The notes under the pieces: model-generated
Seen by the model: only the letters and a program-made list of their open reading frames with translations
The model's database searches: none
Told to the model about the DNA's origin: nothing
Program-made: the position numbers and the translations under genes
Source: Algoriphagus zhangzhouensis
GTDB taxonomy: Bacteria; Bacteroidota; Bacteroidia; Cytophagales; Cyclobacteriaceae
Direction of reading: 5' to 3'
Assembly: GCF_900148515.1 (NCBI RefSeq)
Contig: NZ_FRXN01000001.1
Coordinates: 1,116,001-1,180,000, forward strand
DNA length: 64,000 nucleotides
Shown: piece after piece, positions 25,427-34,989 of the stretch
Layout: every line of letters starts with the position of its first letter
Position numbering within the stretch: position 1 is the first letter of the stretch

Positions 25427-25894
25427 CTAACTGATGATTTCTCTCAAAATCCCGGTACCAGAGCTGATCAATTTCCAAGAATCAAATTCAAATTCGATAA
25501 TGGCCAAAGTACCTGGGGTCATATTTTGGTATGAATTATAAGTAAGTGTGGCAAGCAACAAGCTGATGATAGGATTATGCCCTACTATCAGACAAGATTC
25601 GGCTATTTCTGGAATATTTTCAATTAATCCCATCATTGAACCCAAATCACCTTCATAGATGGACTTTTGCAAGTCAAAGGCTTTTATTAAAACGTGTGAA
25701 CTCAAAATTTCTGCAGTTTCCCGAGTCCTTTGAGCTAGAGAACAATACATAAAATCAATCTCTGGGTATTGAATTTGAAGGGTTTTGCCTACTCTATTGA
25801 CTTTTTCTATCCCAAATTTTGTCAATTGCCTTTGAAAATCGGTCCCATCTGAAAAACCTGCTTCACCATGCCTTATTAATATCAACTTCTTCAT
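25427..25894 (-). CDS. sixA: SixA-type histidine phosphatase
   Basis: A 155-residue phosphoglycerate-mutase-like phosphatase. The catalytic RHGEA is at residues 8-12 and the second histidine is in IVGHNPIIS. The short length, with few insertions, is typical of SixA, which removes phosphate from histidine in phosphorelay proteins; small-molecule phosphatase activity is an alternative. It is 79 bases upstream of blaI in the same direction, but the double operator lies between them, so it is probably a separate unit. Confidence 0.85.
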   Translation of the reverse strand: MKKLILIRHGEAGFSDGTDFQRQLTKFGIEKVNRVGKTLQIQYPEIDFMYCSLAQRTRETAEILSSHVLIKAFDLQKSIYEGDLGSMMGLIENIPEIAESCLIVGHNPIISLLLATLTYNSYQNMTPGTLAIIEFEFDSWKLISSGTGILREIIS

Positions 25895-26050
25895 TTTAGG
25901 GACTTTATACTATTAACAATTCAATGTATTTCAATCAAAAACCATTCTAATTAAACCCCTCCTTCAAGATTAATATTTGGAGGGAATTGGTATGGCCTCT
26001 ATTTTTAGCATTTCAAATCAAGTCTGCTCAGACTTTATATCTTAGCTTAT

Positions 26051-28375
26051 ATGTCCAAAAACCTTGTAATCGTCGAATCACCTGCCAAAGCAAAAACCAT
26101 TGAGGGATACTTGGGCAAGGACTTCAAAGTAGCCTCCAGCTATGGACATGTTCGAGACCTTCCCAAAGGTGATAAAGCGATCGATATAAAAAACCGATTC
26201 AAACCTACCTACGAAGTAACTCCTGATAAAAAAGAAGTTATCAAAAACTTGAAGAACTTGGCCAAAGATGCCGAGACTATCTACCTAGCAAGTGATGATG
26301 ACCGCGAAGGAGAAGCCATTTCTTGGCACCTGAAAGAAGTACTCAAGCTGAAAGATGAAAACACCCGTAGGATTGTCTTTCGTGAAATTACAAAAAACGC
26401 AATAACTAAAGCAATAGAGAATCCCCGTGGAATCGACATTGATTTGGTCAATGCGCAGCAAGCACGACGAATTCTCGATCGTCTGGTTGGTTTCGAGCTT
26501 TCTCCAATTCTTTGGAAAAAAATCAAAACCGGACTTTCAGCTGGCCGTGTTCAATCCGTAGCTGTTCGTCTGATTGTAGATAGGGAAAGAGAAATCGAGG
26601 CGCACAACGCCAAGTCTTCTTATAGAATCACTGCTCAGTTTGAAACAGATGGAAAATCTTTCCAAGCAGAACTTCCTAGGAAATTTGAAACCAAAGAAGA
26701 AGCAGAAAGCTTCCTAAAGAGTTGTTTAGATGCTGATTTTTCAGTTGGAAACCTTGAGAAAAAGCCAGCTAAAAAGTCTCCAGCTCCTCCTTTTACAACT
26801 TCAACCCTTCAGCAGGAAGCGAGTAGAAAATTATACTTCTCAGTGGCCCAGACCATGTCTGTTGCTCAGAAACTATACGAAGCTGGTAAGATCACTTATA
26901 TGCGTACTGATAGTGTCAATCTATCCGAAGACGCGATGCAATCTGCCAAAAATGCGATTGAGGATTCGTACGGTTCTCAATACCACCAATCCAGAAAATA
27001 TACCACCAAATCCGAAGGCGCACAAGAGGCTCACGAAGCCATCAGGCCTACTGATTTCTCTCAGTCTCAGGTTTCTGGTGATCGGAATGAACAACGTTTG
27101 TATGAGTTAATCTGGAAAAGAGCCATCGCATCTCAAATGTCTGATGCTCAACTAGAAAAGACAACCATCACGATTGCCATTTCCAACTCAGATTTGACCC
27201 TTTCAGCACATGGTGAAATCATCAAATTCGAAGGATTCCTGAAGGTTTATCTAGAAAGTACCGATGAGGAGCCGGATGAAGAAGATAGCACCAACAAATC
27301 CTTGCTACCTCCTCTTGAGATTGGTCAAGGCTTGGATCTTTTGGAAATGAAAGGTCGAGAAAGCTTTACCAGACCAGCTCCAAGATATACGGAAGCTTCT
27401 CTGGTAAAGAAACTGGAAGAATTGGGTATCGGTAGACCATCCACTTATGCTCCGACTATTTCTACCATCCAGCGTAGAGAATATGTCATCAAGGAATCCA
27501 GAGATGGAAAGCCTCGTGAATATCAGGAAATGAAAATTGCAAAGGGCCAGTATAAATCAGAAACAAAAACTGAGATCACTGGAGCAGAAAAGCAAAAGCT
27601 TTTTCCTACAAACATGGCGATGGTTGTGAATGATTTCTTGGTGGAGCACTTCCCGAATGTCATTGACTTCAACTTTACTGCTAAGGTGGAGAAGGAATTT
27701 GATGATATCGCTGCAGGAGGCCAAGTTTGGCAGGATATGATTGATTCATTCTATGGCAACTTCCACCACAGTGTCGAAGAAACAGAGCAAGTCTCCAGAC
27801 AAGACATCAATACGAGCAGATTCTTAGGAAATCATCCTGAGTCAGGTAAACCGATGACTGCTCGTTTGGGAAGATTTGGACCATTGGTTCAGATCGGAGA
27901 CAGTGAGGATGAAGACAAACAATACGCTTCCCTTAAAAAGGGCCAATTCATCGAAAACATCAGCCTAGAGGATGCTCTGGAGCTTTTCAAACTTCCAAGA
28001 GATGTGGGCATGTTTGAAGACAAAAAAATTGTGGCTGCTATAGGTAGATTCGGTCCTTATGTAAGGCATGATGGATCTTTTGTTTCTTTGAAAAAGGAAA
28101 TGGATCCTTTGAGTATTACTGAGGAAGAAGCAATCCAATTGATCAAAGACAAGCGAGAAGCAGATGCCAAAAAGCATATCAAAAGCTTCGATGAGAATCC
28201 TGATATTCAAATCCTAAATGGACGTTGGGGACCTTATATCAAGTTTGGAAAGAATAATTTCAAAATCCCTAAAGACAAGGAAGCTGAGAAATTAACCTAT
28301 GAAGAAACAATTGAAATCATAGAGAATCAACCGGAACCAAAGAAAAAAGGTGGTAGGTTTTCCAAGAAAAAATAA
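26051..28375 (+). CDS. topA: DNA topoisomerase I
   Basis: A 774-residue type IA topoisomerase that relaxes negative supercoils. The Toprim domain starts NLVIVESPAKAKTIEGYLG, with the DDDREGEAI metal-binding block near 80; the catalytic tyrosine is Y283 in ITYMRTDS. The central domains include ELGIGRPSTYA. The C-terminal third carries repeats of the GRFGP type (GRLGRFGPLVQIG, AIGRFGPYVRHDG, NGRWGPYIKFG) in place of the cysteine zinc fingers of the E. coli enzyme, and ends with a lysine-rich tail. It is monocistronic, with a terminator at 28384-28412. Confidence 0.97.
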   Translation: MSKNLVIVESPAKAKTIEGYLGKDFKVASSYGHVRDLPKGDKAIDIKNRFKPTYEVTPDKKEVIKNLKNLAKDAETIYLASDDDREGEAISWHLKEVLKLKDENTRRIVFREITKNAITKAIENPRGIDIDLVNAQQARRILDRLVGFELSPILWKKIKTGLSAGRVQSVAVRLIVDREREIEAHNAKSSYRITAQFETDGKSFQAELPRKFETKEEAESFLKSCLDADFSVGNLEKKPAKKSPAPPFTTSTLQQEASRKLYFSVAQTMSVAQKLYEAGKITYMRTDSVNLSEDAMQSAKNAIEDSYGSQYHQSRKYTTKSEGAQEAHEAIRPTDFSQSQVSGDRNEQRLYELIWKRAIASQMSDAQLEKTTITIAISNSDLTLSAHGEIIKFEGFLKVYLESTDEEPDEEDSTNKSLLPPLEIGQGLDLLEMKGRESFTRPAPRYTEASLVKKLEELGIGRPSTYAPTISTIQRREYVIKESRDGKPREYQEMKIAKGQYKSETKTEITGAEKQKLFPTNMAMVVNDFLVEHFPNVIDFNFTAKVEKEFDDIAAGGQVWQDMIDSFYGNFHHSVEETEQVSRQDINTSRFLGNHPESGKPMTARLGRFGPLVQIGDSEDEDKQYASLKKGQFIENISLEDALELFKLPRDVGMFEDKKIVAAIGRFGPYVRHDGSFVSLKKEMDPLSITEEEAIQLIKDKREADAKKHIKSFDENPDIQILNGRWGPYIKFGKNNFKIPKDKEAEKLTYEETIEIIENQPEPKKKGGRFSKKK

Positions 28376-28383
28376 AAACTAGA

Positions 28384-28412
28384 AAAACGGTCAGTCCAAA
28401 GCTGACCGTTTT
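28384..28412 (+). terminator. topA terminator
   Basis: AAAACGGTCAG at 28384-28394 pairs perfectly with CTGACCGTTTT at 28402-28412 around a seven-base loop, followed by TTCTATTTTT. It is nine bases beyond the topA stop and 17 bases before the next start codon. Confidence 0.85.
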
Positions 28413-28428
28413 CTATTTTTATAGTTCC

Positions 28429-29625
28429 ATGAAAAGATATTTTTCTGCCTTAATTCTTTTCTTCATTATCCATCTTTCATTTGGTCAGACACTCTTGAAA
28501 GGTCGGGTTGAAGAGTCAGGAACTGGTAATCCAGTCTCTTATTGTTCTATCTACCTACCAAATACAACTTTGGGGATGACTGCCGATGAAAAGGGGCAGT
28601 TTCAGATCGAAATCCCAAATGGAAGTTATGATGTAGCGGTACGAATGGTTGGCTATGAAACTCAAACCTTCCACATCCAAACAGACAATCTCCCAAAAGA
28701 TGGGTACTTGATTTATCTTCAAGTCAACGAGACTGAATTGGGAGGAATTGATGTCAATGACGAGAGAGATTCTGTGTGGTATCGAAACTTGAGAACTTTC
28801 AAAAACTATTTCCTTGGAACCAGCAAAAACGCAAAAAAAGCAGGAATAGGAAATGAGAAAAAGATCCTACTGGATAGTGACTCTAAACCAGGAATTCTTT
28901 TGGCAAGTGCCAATGAGCCGATTTTGATCCACAATCCCAACTTGGGCTATACCTTGGATTTTGATCTGGTAGAATTTGAATATAATTCCAGAGCGGGCTC
29001 ATTTTATTATTTGGGATATCCCCTATTTATCCCCGATCAAAATCTTTCCAAATCAAAAGAGAGGAGAATCGAAAAAAATCGATTAGAAGCTTATCAAGGA
29101 AGCCTACAACATTTTATTTCAGCGCTATACCAAGGAAATACTCGCAAAGAGCGATATGAAATCAGAAGAATTCTCAAAGTTCCCAATCCTGAAAAACCAA
29201 AAAAAGAATCCATAGAAAGGGCTGAAAATCTATTTAAAGGGTCTCAAGATCAAACTGTAAAAGATTCCCTTCAATTTTACTTTTTGGATAAGAAATCACT
29301 TCCTGACAGTGTTGACTATTTAGAAAGAAATCCAATCAATTCAACTGAAATTATTTCGACAGACCCCGACGGGAAACGAATTTTGAAAGGAGACGCAATT
29401 CTTCATGTCACCTATTTGGTGGAAAAAGAATCAGCAGAATTCCTGGGTTCTATGAATGCTTCGAATCCAGGACCTCAAGTTTCTAAATTGTATATCAGGG
29501 TTCCAGTTTTAGAATTATTTGAAAATGGGAGCTATTCGGATCCACTTGGGATATTGATTGAAGGCTATATGGGTTGGGAGAAAGTGGCCGACCTGATGCC
29601 TTTAGACTATAAACCCAAAGACTAG
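28429..29625 (+). CDS. Exported CarboxypepD_reg-like domain protein
   Basis: A 398-residue protein with a signal peptide (residues 1-19, ending SFGQ) and a carboxypeptidase-regulatory-like beta-sandwich at about 20-100 (LKGRVEESGTGNPVSYCSIY, GMTADEKGQFQIEIPNGSYDV, MVGYETQT). The remaining 300 residues, rich in strands, resemble the non-barrel part of other Bacteroidota surface proteins; there is no TonB plug or visible barrel. It is probably an envelope protein of unknown role. It starts 17 bases after the topA terminator, so any promoter must overlap that hairpin or lie in topA. Confidence 0.8.
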   Translation: MKRYFSALILFFIIHLSFGQTLLKGRVEESGTGNPVSYCSIYLPNTTLGMTADEKGQFQIEIPNGSYDVAVRMVGYETQTFHIQTDNLPKDGYLIYLQVNETELGGIDVNDERDSVWYRNLRTFKNYFLGTSKNAKKAGIGNEKKILLDSDSKPGILLASANEPILIHNPNLGYTLDFDLVEFEYNSRAGSFYYLGYPLFIPDQNLSKSKERRIEKNRLEAYQGSLQHFISALYQGNTRKERYEIRRILKVPNPEKPKKESIERAENLFKGSQDQTVKDSLQFYFLDKKSLPDSVDYLERNPINSTEIISTDPDGKRILKGDAILHVTYLVEKESAEFLGSMNASNPGPQVSKLYIRVPVLELFENGSYSDPLGILIEGYMGWEKVADLMPLDYKPKD

Positions 29626-29666
29626 AGGCAGTTTGGATCATTCTCTTGCACCTTCTAATTTTAATC

Positions 29667-30362
29667 ATGAATAAAAAACGATTGGTTGTTCTCTCAGGGG
29701 CTGGTATTTCTGCTGAAAGCGGGATCAAAACCTTCAGAGATAGTGGTGGTCTGTGGGAAGGTCATGACGTGATGGAGGTTGCTTCGCCTGAAGGCTGGAG
29801 GAGAAATCAGGATTTGGTTCAAGAGTTTTACAATTTGAGGAGAAAACAAGCCAGAGAATGTCTTCCCAATTTAGCCCACGAGCTTTTGGTTGAATTGGAA
29901 TCAAATTTTGAGGTTCTGATCATTACCCAAAACGTGGATGATTTGCATGAAAGAGCCGGTTCGAGCAAAGTTCTTCACCTTCATGGAGAGCTGAATAAAG
30001 CCCAAAGTTCCTTAGACCCCAATTTGGTCTATGAATTGGATCATTGGGAAATTAAAAAAGGAGACAAATGTGAAAAAGGAAGCCAACTTCGTCCAAATGT
30101 AGTTTGGTTTGGTGAGCCTGTTCCCAAAATGCTTGATGCAATCAAATGGGCCGAAAAAGCTGACATTTTCTTGGTAATCGGGACTTCTCTTCAGGTTTAT
30201 CCAGCAGCGGGCTTGGTGGATTATGCACCTACGACAGCACCTATTTACCTGATTGACCCTAATTCAGAGTTTTCAAGACTCCCTACAAGGATTACACATT
30301 TGAAAAATTCTGCCACCGAAGGAATGAAAATTTTGAAAGATTTATTGATTCCTGAAATTTAA
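29667..30362 (+). CDS. cobB: SIR2-family NAD-dependent deacylase
   Basis: A 231-residue sirtuin starting at the ATG at 29667 (a TTG at 29646 is in frame but adds a poor leader). The NAD-binding GAGISAESGIKTFRD is at about 10-24, TQNVDDLHERAG near 90, and the catalytic histidine in LHLHGEL. The short class III form is consistent with deacetylase, desuccinylase or demalonylase activity. The two CxxC zinc pairs of most sirtuins are missing: the region from HGELNKAQ to CEKGSQLRP holds only one cysteine. It begins a series of same-strand genes. Confidence 0.9.
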   Translation: MNKKRLVVLSGAGISAESGIKTFRDSGGLWEGHDVMEVASPEGWRRNQDLVQEFYNLRRKQARECLPNLAHELLVELESNFEVLIITQNVDDLHERAGSSKVLHLHGELNKAQSSLDPNLVYELDHWEIKKGDKCEKGSQLRPNVVWFGEPVPKMLDAIKWAEKADIFLVIGTSLQVYPAAGLVDYAPTTAPIYLIDPNSEFSRLPTRITHLKNSATEGMKILKDLLIPEI

Positions 30363-30411
30363 TTTCGAAGCTTGATCGAAAAGCCATAAATTGAAAGACA
30401 AATTTTTTCCT

Positions 30412-31365
30412 ATGGCAACCAAAAGATCAATCTGGCCGACTTTAGTTTTTGAGGAATATAAGGATACCCAGTACTTATTACATCATTGGTTTCAGATGAT
30501 CGGCAAAGTCCGATTAAAGAAATCTCCTTGGCAAAATCATTCCTGGCATGTCACTTTATATGTTGACTCTCAAGGCCTGACCACTGGCCCGATTCCCTAT
30601 GAATCTGGCAACTTTGAAATTCGATTTGACTTTACCAGACATGAGGTAAAATTCAAAACTAGTAATGGAACTAGAGATAGATTTTCACTCGGAGGGCAAA
30701 CGATTGCAAGCTTTTATGAGCAGATGAATGAAAAGCTCAAATTCTTGGGAATTCCTGTCAAAATTAGCGACACTCCCAATGAAATGATCGATTGCATTCC
30801 TTTTGCAAAAAACACAAAGAGGATTCCCTACCTACCCAATGAGGCACAAAAGCTATGGAAAGCTCTCGTATTGATTCAGAATGCATTCACTGTATTTCGA
30901 GCCAGATTCAGAGGAAAACATAGCCCTGTACATTTCTTTTGGGGATCATTTGATTTGGCTTATTCCAGATTTTCTGGGGCTGAAGCACCTGAATACGATT
31001 CCAGTCAACCCAATATTTCCAAAGAAGTGATGAAGGAAGCATACTCCCATGAAGTATTTAGTATTGGCTTTTGGCCAGGAGGAGACACATATCCCGATCC
31101 TTGCTTTTATGCTTATTGCTATCCTTATCCTGAAGGGTTTCAGGAAAGTAAAATATTACCAGAAACAGCATCCTGGAATTCAAGTTTAGGTGAGTTTATT
31201 CTCCCTTACAAATCTGTTCAATCCAGTTCAAATCCTCAGGAGACATTATTGGCATTTTTACAATCTACCTATGAAGCCGCTGCAGGTGCTGCAAACTGGG
31301 ATCGAGTGAAATTAGATTGCGATTTTTCGAATTTAGAAAAGAAAAATTCCAATATTACACTATGA
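30412..31365 (+). CDS. DUF5996 family protein
   Basis: A 317-residue soluble protein starting at the ATG at 30412 (an in-frame TTG at 30391 is less likely). The WPTLVFEEYKDTQYLLHHWFQ start, the KVRLKKSPWQNHSWHVTLYV strand pair, the central HFFWGSFDLAYSRFSG and the terminal GFWPGGDTYPDPCFYAYCYPYP are hallmarks of DUF5996. There is no signal peptide. Function is unknown for the family. It follows the sirtuin gene by 49 bases and its stop overlaps a 49-codon ORF (ATGA). Confidence 0.85.
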   Translation: MATKRSIWPTLVFEEYKDTQYLLHHWFQMIGKVRLKKSPWQNHSWHVTLYVDSQGLTTGPIPYESGNFEIRFDFTRHEVKFKTSNGTRDRFSLGGQTIASFYEQMNEKLKFLGIPVKISDTPNEMIDCIPFAKNTKRIPYLPNEAQKLWKALVLIQNAFTVFRARFRGKHSPVHFFWGSFDLAYSRFSGAEAPEYDSSQPNISKEVMKEAYSHEVFSIGFWPGGDTYPDPCFYAYCYPYPEGFQESKILPETASWNSSLGEFILPYKSVQSSSNPQETLLAFLQSTYEAAAGAANWDRVKLDCDFSNLEKKNSNITL

Positions 31366-31511
31366 TATCCAATGTTTTAAATAGCTTTTTCGGAGAGATT
31401 CATTTGATTTTTTCCAGAGTTAAAAGAAACCAGTTCTTTCAAGATTCAATTTTAAAAACCAACCAACTCAATCAACCACTACTAACTGAAATACAAATGG
31501 TTAAGGAATGA
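31362..31511 (+). CDS. Possible 49-residue protein linking two genes
   Basis: ATG at 31362 overlaps the DUF5996 stop (ATGA) and its own stop overlaps the ATG of the serine hydrolase (ATGA at 31508-31511), so both junctions have the form used for translational coupling. The peptide starts MISNVLNSFFGEIHLIF and has a mildly hydrophobic, possibly amphipathic N-terminal half and a polar C-terminal half. I recognise no family. The double ATGA junction supports translation; the lack of known homologues keeps confidence low. Confidence 0.35.
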   Translation: MISNVLNSFFGEIHLIFSRVKRNQFFQDSILKTNQLNQPLLTEIQMVKE

Positions 31512-32620
31512 AAATTAAAGCAAAATTCATTCTATGGCCTTTACTCGCTTGGGGGATTATTTTTCTAGGTTCTGAATGGTGGAATAGCCACCCTAAAGTC
31601 GTCATCCCAACTCCACTTTCTGCACAAACCAAGTCAGAGAAAATAGATTCTCTAGCTATATCAACCTTAAATGAAAATCTTCTTTCTGGACTTTCTGTAG
31701 CCATTATTGAAGATTCAAAAATCAGCTATAAAAAAGCTTTCGGCTTTTATAAATTGAATGAAAAGGATAGCCTGAAACCGTCCACAGTGATACCCGTGGC
31801 TTCCATTTCAAAACTTTTCACCAGTCTCACCTTAGCTGGCTATTTGGATACCTTGGGTATAATTGTGACAGATCCAATTTCGATTCTTAATATCCCTGAA
31901 ATCTCAGCTGATTCAGACCTTGGAAAATTAAGTTTTGAACAATTGCTGAGACATCAATCCGGGATCCATGATCAAAGTCTTTTTCAAAGAATCACCACCA
32001 GAAAAGCTTCATTCTCTATCGAAGAATTCGGCCATGAATTAATCTCAAACTCGGAAAACCTGGAATCAGATAAGAGTTATCAATATTCTGATAGCAACTT
32101 TGATTTCATTGGATATTTATTGGAGAAATCATCTGGACAGGCTTTCCAAGAATTAGTTCAAACCAGCATGTTAGATCATCTAGGAATGGTTGATTCTAGA
32201 TTTAATACTGAATCAATCATTGAATATGGTTATAGAAAAACCAGAATTTGGAAAAGGATTAAGCCTTCACCTATTCAATTTTCTTTAGTCCCCTCTCCTT
32301 CTTCCGGACTGGAAACGACCTTGGATGACCTGAGCAAAGGCTTGATCCAGTTAACACGTGGAGATTTGGGATTATTGGAAAAGGAACTCAAATGGCTGCA
32401 AACCTCCTCAGAACTACCTCCGGCAGGATTTCAGGCTATCACTTTGGATGGTCATAAAATGATCGGGCATTTTGGGGCCCAATCGGGATTTAGTTCGCTA
32501 ATCGTATTTGATCCTATTCAAAAAACAGGAATCCTCATCTTATCAAATACCCGAGAGATAAATGATTTCAGAATCAATTTGGCAAGCCAGATTTATACTC
32601 TACTCCTAAAAAGCCCATGA
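31508..32620 (+). CDS. Class-C beta-lactamase-type serine hydrolase, membrane-anchored
   Basis: A 370-residue serine hydrolase with an N-terminal hydrophobic segment (about 8-22) that may be a signal anchor, and the catalytic motifs SISK (SxxK, in VASISKLFTSL near residue 97) and YSDSN where YxN is expected (QYSDSNFDF). HFGAQSGFSS supplies an HxG-like third element. It should act in the periplasm on peptides or esters. Its stop overlaps the start of a YfcC-type transporter gene (ATGA), suggesting that the product it releases could be a substrate of that carrier; this is inference only. Confidence 0.87.
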   Translation: MKIKAKFILWPLLAWGIIFLGSEWWNSHPKVVIPTPLSAQTKSEKIDSLAISTLNENLLSGLSVAIIEDSKISYKKAFGFYKLNEKDSLKPSTVIPVASISKLFTSLTLAGYLDTLGIIVTDPISILNIPEISADSDLGKLSFEQLLRHQSGIHDQSLFQRITTRKASFSIEEFGHELISNSENLESDKSYQYSDSNFDFIGYLLEKSSGQAFQELVQTSMLDHLGMVDSRFNTESIIEYGYRKTRIWKRIKPSPIQFSLVPSPSSGLETTLDDLSKGLIQLTRGDLGLLEKELKWLQTSSELPPAGFQAITLDGHKMIGHFGAQSGFSSLIVFDPIQKTGILILSNTREINDFRINLASQIYTLLLKSP

Positions 32621-33951
32621 AACTCTCCTTCCCTCACCCCTTAATCATCCTTCTAATTTTTGTAATCCTTTCAGGTATATCTACATACCTGATACCTGCA
32701 GGAGAATTTGAAAGAAGACTTGATGAGGTAACAGGGCGAGAAGTTGTGATAGGTGGATCCTACCATGAAGTGGAAAGTCAACCAATTTCTTTAGGACAAT
32801 TAGCTTTGGCGATTCCTGAGGGTCTGATTTTCGGAGCTGATTTGGTGGTTTTAATCCTTGTGATTGGTGGAGCCTTTTATGTAGTAGAAAAGACGGGAGC
32901 ACTTCAGGTTGGAATTGAAGCTTTGATCTATCGATTCAGAGGCAATTCAATCTTGCTATTGGTCTGTTTATCTTTAGCCTTTTCAATTGCAGGAGGCACG
33001 ATAGGAATGCAGGAGGAGATTATAGCCATGGCCCCTATCCTCGTCATGCTGGCTAACAAATTGAATTATGACAAAATATCAATCATAGGATTATCCCTTG
33101 GATCCGCATTGCTTGGCGCTGGTTTATCTCCTATAAATCCATTTAATGGGCTATTGGCTCAGAATATTGCTGAACTCAATGTCCAAGAAGGCATTGTCTT
33201 TAGGCTGATTGTGTTTGTGATTGGTATCGGATTTTGGACATTTTTGATGATCAGAAAAGGAAAATCAAAGGGAGAACAAACCGAACCTCTGGAGTTCATG
33301 TCGGTAAAAATCACCTGGAACAATGCTTTAATTTTAATCCTTGCAACCGGGGGTGTTGTCGTATCTGGTTGGGGAATCACCCAAAAAGACTGGGGATTCA
33401 ATGAAATGTCCGCCCTCTTTTTTGTAATCGGAATTACTTGCGGAATTCTGGGAAAAATGGGCCTTAATGGTACCGCCAGAGCATATACAGAAGGATTTAG
33501 CGAAATGATCTTTGCGGGAGTAATTGTGGGGTTGGCAAGAAGTGTTTATATCGTTTTAGAAAAAGGAATGGTAATAGACACCATGATTCAAGGCCTATTT
33601 AGCCCCTTGGAATCCTTGCCAGATTCAATGGCTTTGCTCGGATTGTACATCACACAATTGTTGATTCATATTCCAGTTCCCAGTACTTCCGGACATGCGG
33701 TTTTGACGATTCCGCTTGCAACACCACTGATGGATTTGCTAGGTATCTCTCGTCAGTTAGCAGTATTCACCTACCAATATCCTGCTAGTCTCATGGATAT
33801 GATCACCCCTACCAATGGAGGTATGATGGCGGTGGTAGCTGCCGCTGGCATCAACTTTAAAGACTGGCTAAAATATATTATCAAGCCTTGGATCCTCTTG
33901 TGCATTTTCTGTTTGATATCTGTTTTTATCGCCTTAATTTGGTTTGGTTAA
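32617..33951 (+). CDS. YfcC/DcuC-type ion-coupled transporter
   Basis: A 444-residue polytopic membrane protein, with about twelve hydrophobic segments. The start (FPHPLIILLIFVILSGISTYLIPAGEFER) and the GGTIGMQEEIIAMAPIL and PSTSGHAVLTIPLATPLMDLLG blocks are typical of the YfcC family in the ion-transporter (IT) superfamily, related to C4-dicarboxylate carriers. Relatives are thought to carry organic acids, amino acids or peptides; the substrate here is unknown. It overlaps the serine hydrolase gene by four bases and is 17 bases before the aldo/keto reductase. Confidence 0.87.
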   Translation: MKLSFPHPLIILLIFVILSGISTYLIPAGEFERRLDEVTGREVVIGGSYHEVESQPISLGQLALAIPEGLIFGADLVVLILVIGGAFYVVEKTGALQVGIEALIYRFRGNSILLLVCLSLAFSIAGGTIGMQEEIIAMAPILVMLANKLNYDKISIIGLSLGSALLGAGLSPINPFNGLLAQNIAELNVQEGIVFRLIVFVIGIGFWTFLMIRKGKSKGEQTEPLEFMSVKITWNNALILILATGGVVVSGWGITQKDWGFNEMSALFFVIGITCGILGKMGLNGTARAYTEGFSEMIFAGVIVGLARSVYIVLEKGMVIDTMIQGLFSPLESLPDSMALLGLYITQLLIHIPVPSTSGHAVLTIPLATPLMDLLGISRQLAVFTYQYPASLMDMITPTNGGMMAVVAAAGINFKDWLKYIIKPWILLCIFCLISVFIALIWFG

Positions 33952-33968
33952 ACCTAAAAAGCCTGTTT

Positions 33969-34988
33969 ATGCACATTAACGATCACAACCCTTTACCAAT
34001 CTATCACCCAGCCTCTGATCGATATGATCAGATGAACTATAGAAGGACTGGTAAAAGCGGTTTGTTATTACCAGAAATCAGCCTGGGACTATGGCACAAC
34101 TTCGGTCATAATGCTGATTTTACTTTGGGTAGAAAAATCCTAAGAAGAGCCTTTGATTTGGGAATTTCCCACTTTGACCTAGCCAATAACTACGGACCTC
34201 CTTACGGTTCAGCTGAGGAAAATTTTGGAAGAATCTTCAAGAAAGACTTCCTTCCTTTTCGAGATGAATTGATTATCTCCTCCAAAGCTGGCTGGGATAT
34301 GTGGCCAGGACCTTATGGAAATATGGGTTCTAGAAAATATCTGATTGCCAGTTGTGATCAAAGTCTGAAAAGAATGGGATTGGACTACGTGGATATCTTT
34401 TATCATCATAGACCTGATCCTGAAACGCCATTGGAAGAAACAATGGGAGCTTTAGACCAATTGGTAAGACAAGGAAAAGCTCTTTACGTAGGAATCTCTC
34501 AATATAGCGCAGAGGATACTGCAAGAGCCTATGAAATTCTAAAGCAGATGGGAACTCCACTTTTGATCCATCAGCCTCGCTATAGCATGATCGACAGATG
34601 GGTAGAAGGTGGACTTTTGGATGTTTTGGGAGAAAAAGGCATCGGAAGCATCGCATTTTCACCTTTGGAGCAAGGAATGCTTACTGACAAATATCTAAAA
34701 GGAATCCCGGAAGATTCACGAGCTGCCAAAGACGGTAGATACCTAAAACCAGAACAAATCGGAGGAGAGAAATTGGAAATGATCCGACAGCTAAATGATA
34801 TTGCCAAAACCAGAAATCAAACGCTGGCGCAAATGGCGATCGCTTGGCTTTTGAAAGATCCTAGAATCACTTCTGTCTTGGTTGGAGTATCTAAACCAGA
34901 ACAATTGGATGATAATGTGAGTGCTATCAAAAACACTCAATTTTCTGAATCAGAAGTAGCTAAAATAAAAGAAATACTAGGAGCTTAA
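33969..34988 (+). CDS. Aldo/keto reductase, YghZ type
   Basis: A 339-residue aldo/keto reductase starting at the ATG at 33969; an earlier in-frame start would overlap the transporter gene. The catalytic Asp and Tyr lie in FDLANNYGPPYGSAE, the Lys in ISSKAGWDMWPGPYG and the His in DIFYHHRPDPETP. The WPGPYGNMGSRKYL block and length fit the YghZ/L-glyceraldehyde-3-phosphate reductase group that resembles potassium-channel beta subunits. NADPH-dependent reduction of aldehydes such as methylglyoxal is the known activity. It is one base before the MFS gene. Confidence 0.9.
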   Translation: MHINDHNPLPIYHPASDRYDQMNYRRTGKSGLLLPEISLGLWHNFGHNADFTLGRKILRRAFDLGISHFDLANNYGPPYGSAEENFGRIFKKDFLPFRDELIISSKAGWDMWPGPYGNMGSRKYLIASCDQSLKRMGLDYVDIFYHHRPDPETPLEETMGALDQLVRQGKALYVGISQYSAEDTARAYEILKQMGTPLLIHQPRYSMIDRWVEGGLLDVLGEKGIGSIAFSPLEQGMLTDKYLKGIPEDSRAAKDGRYLKPEQIGGEKLEMIRQLNDIAKTRNQTLAQMAIAWLLKDPRITSVLVGVSKPEQLDDNVSAIKNTQFSESEVAKIKEILGA

Positions 34989-34989
34989 T

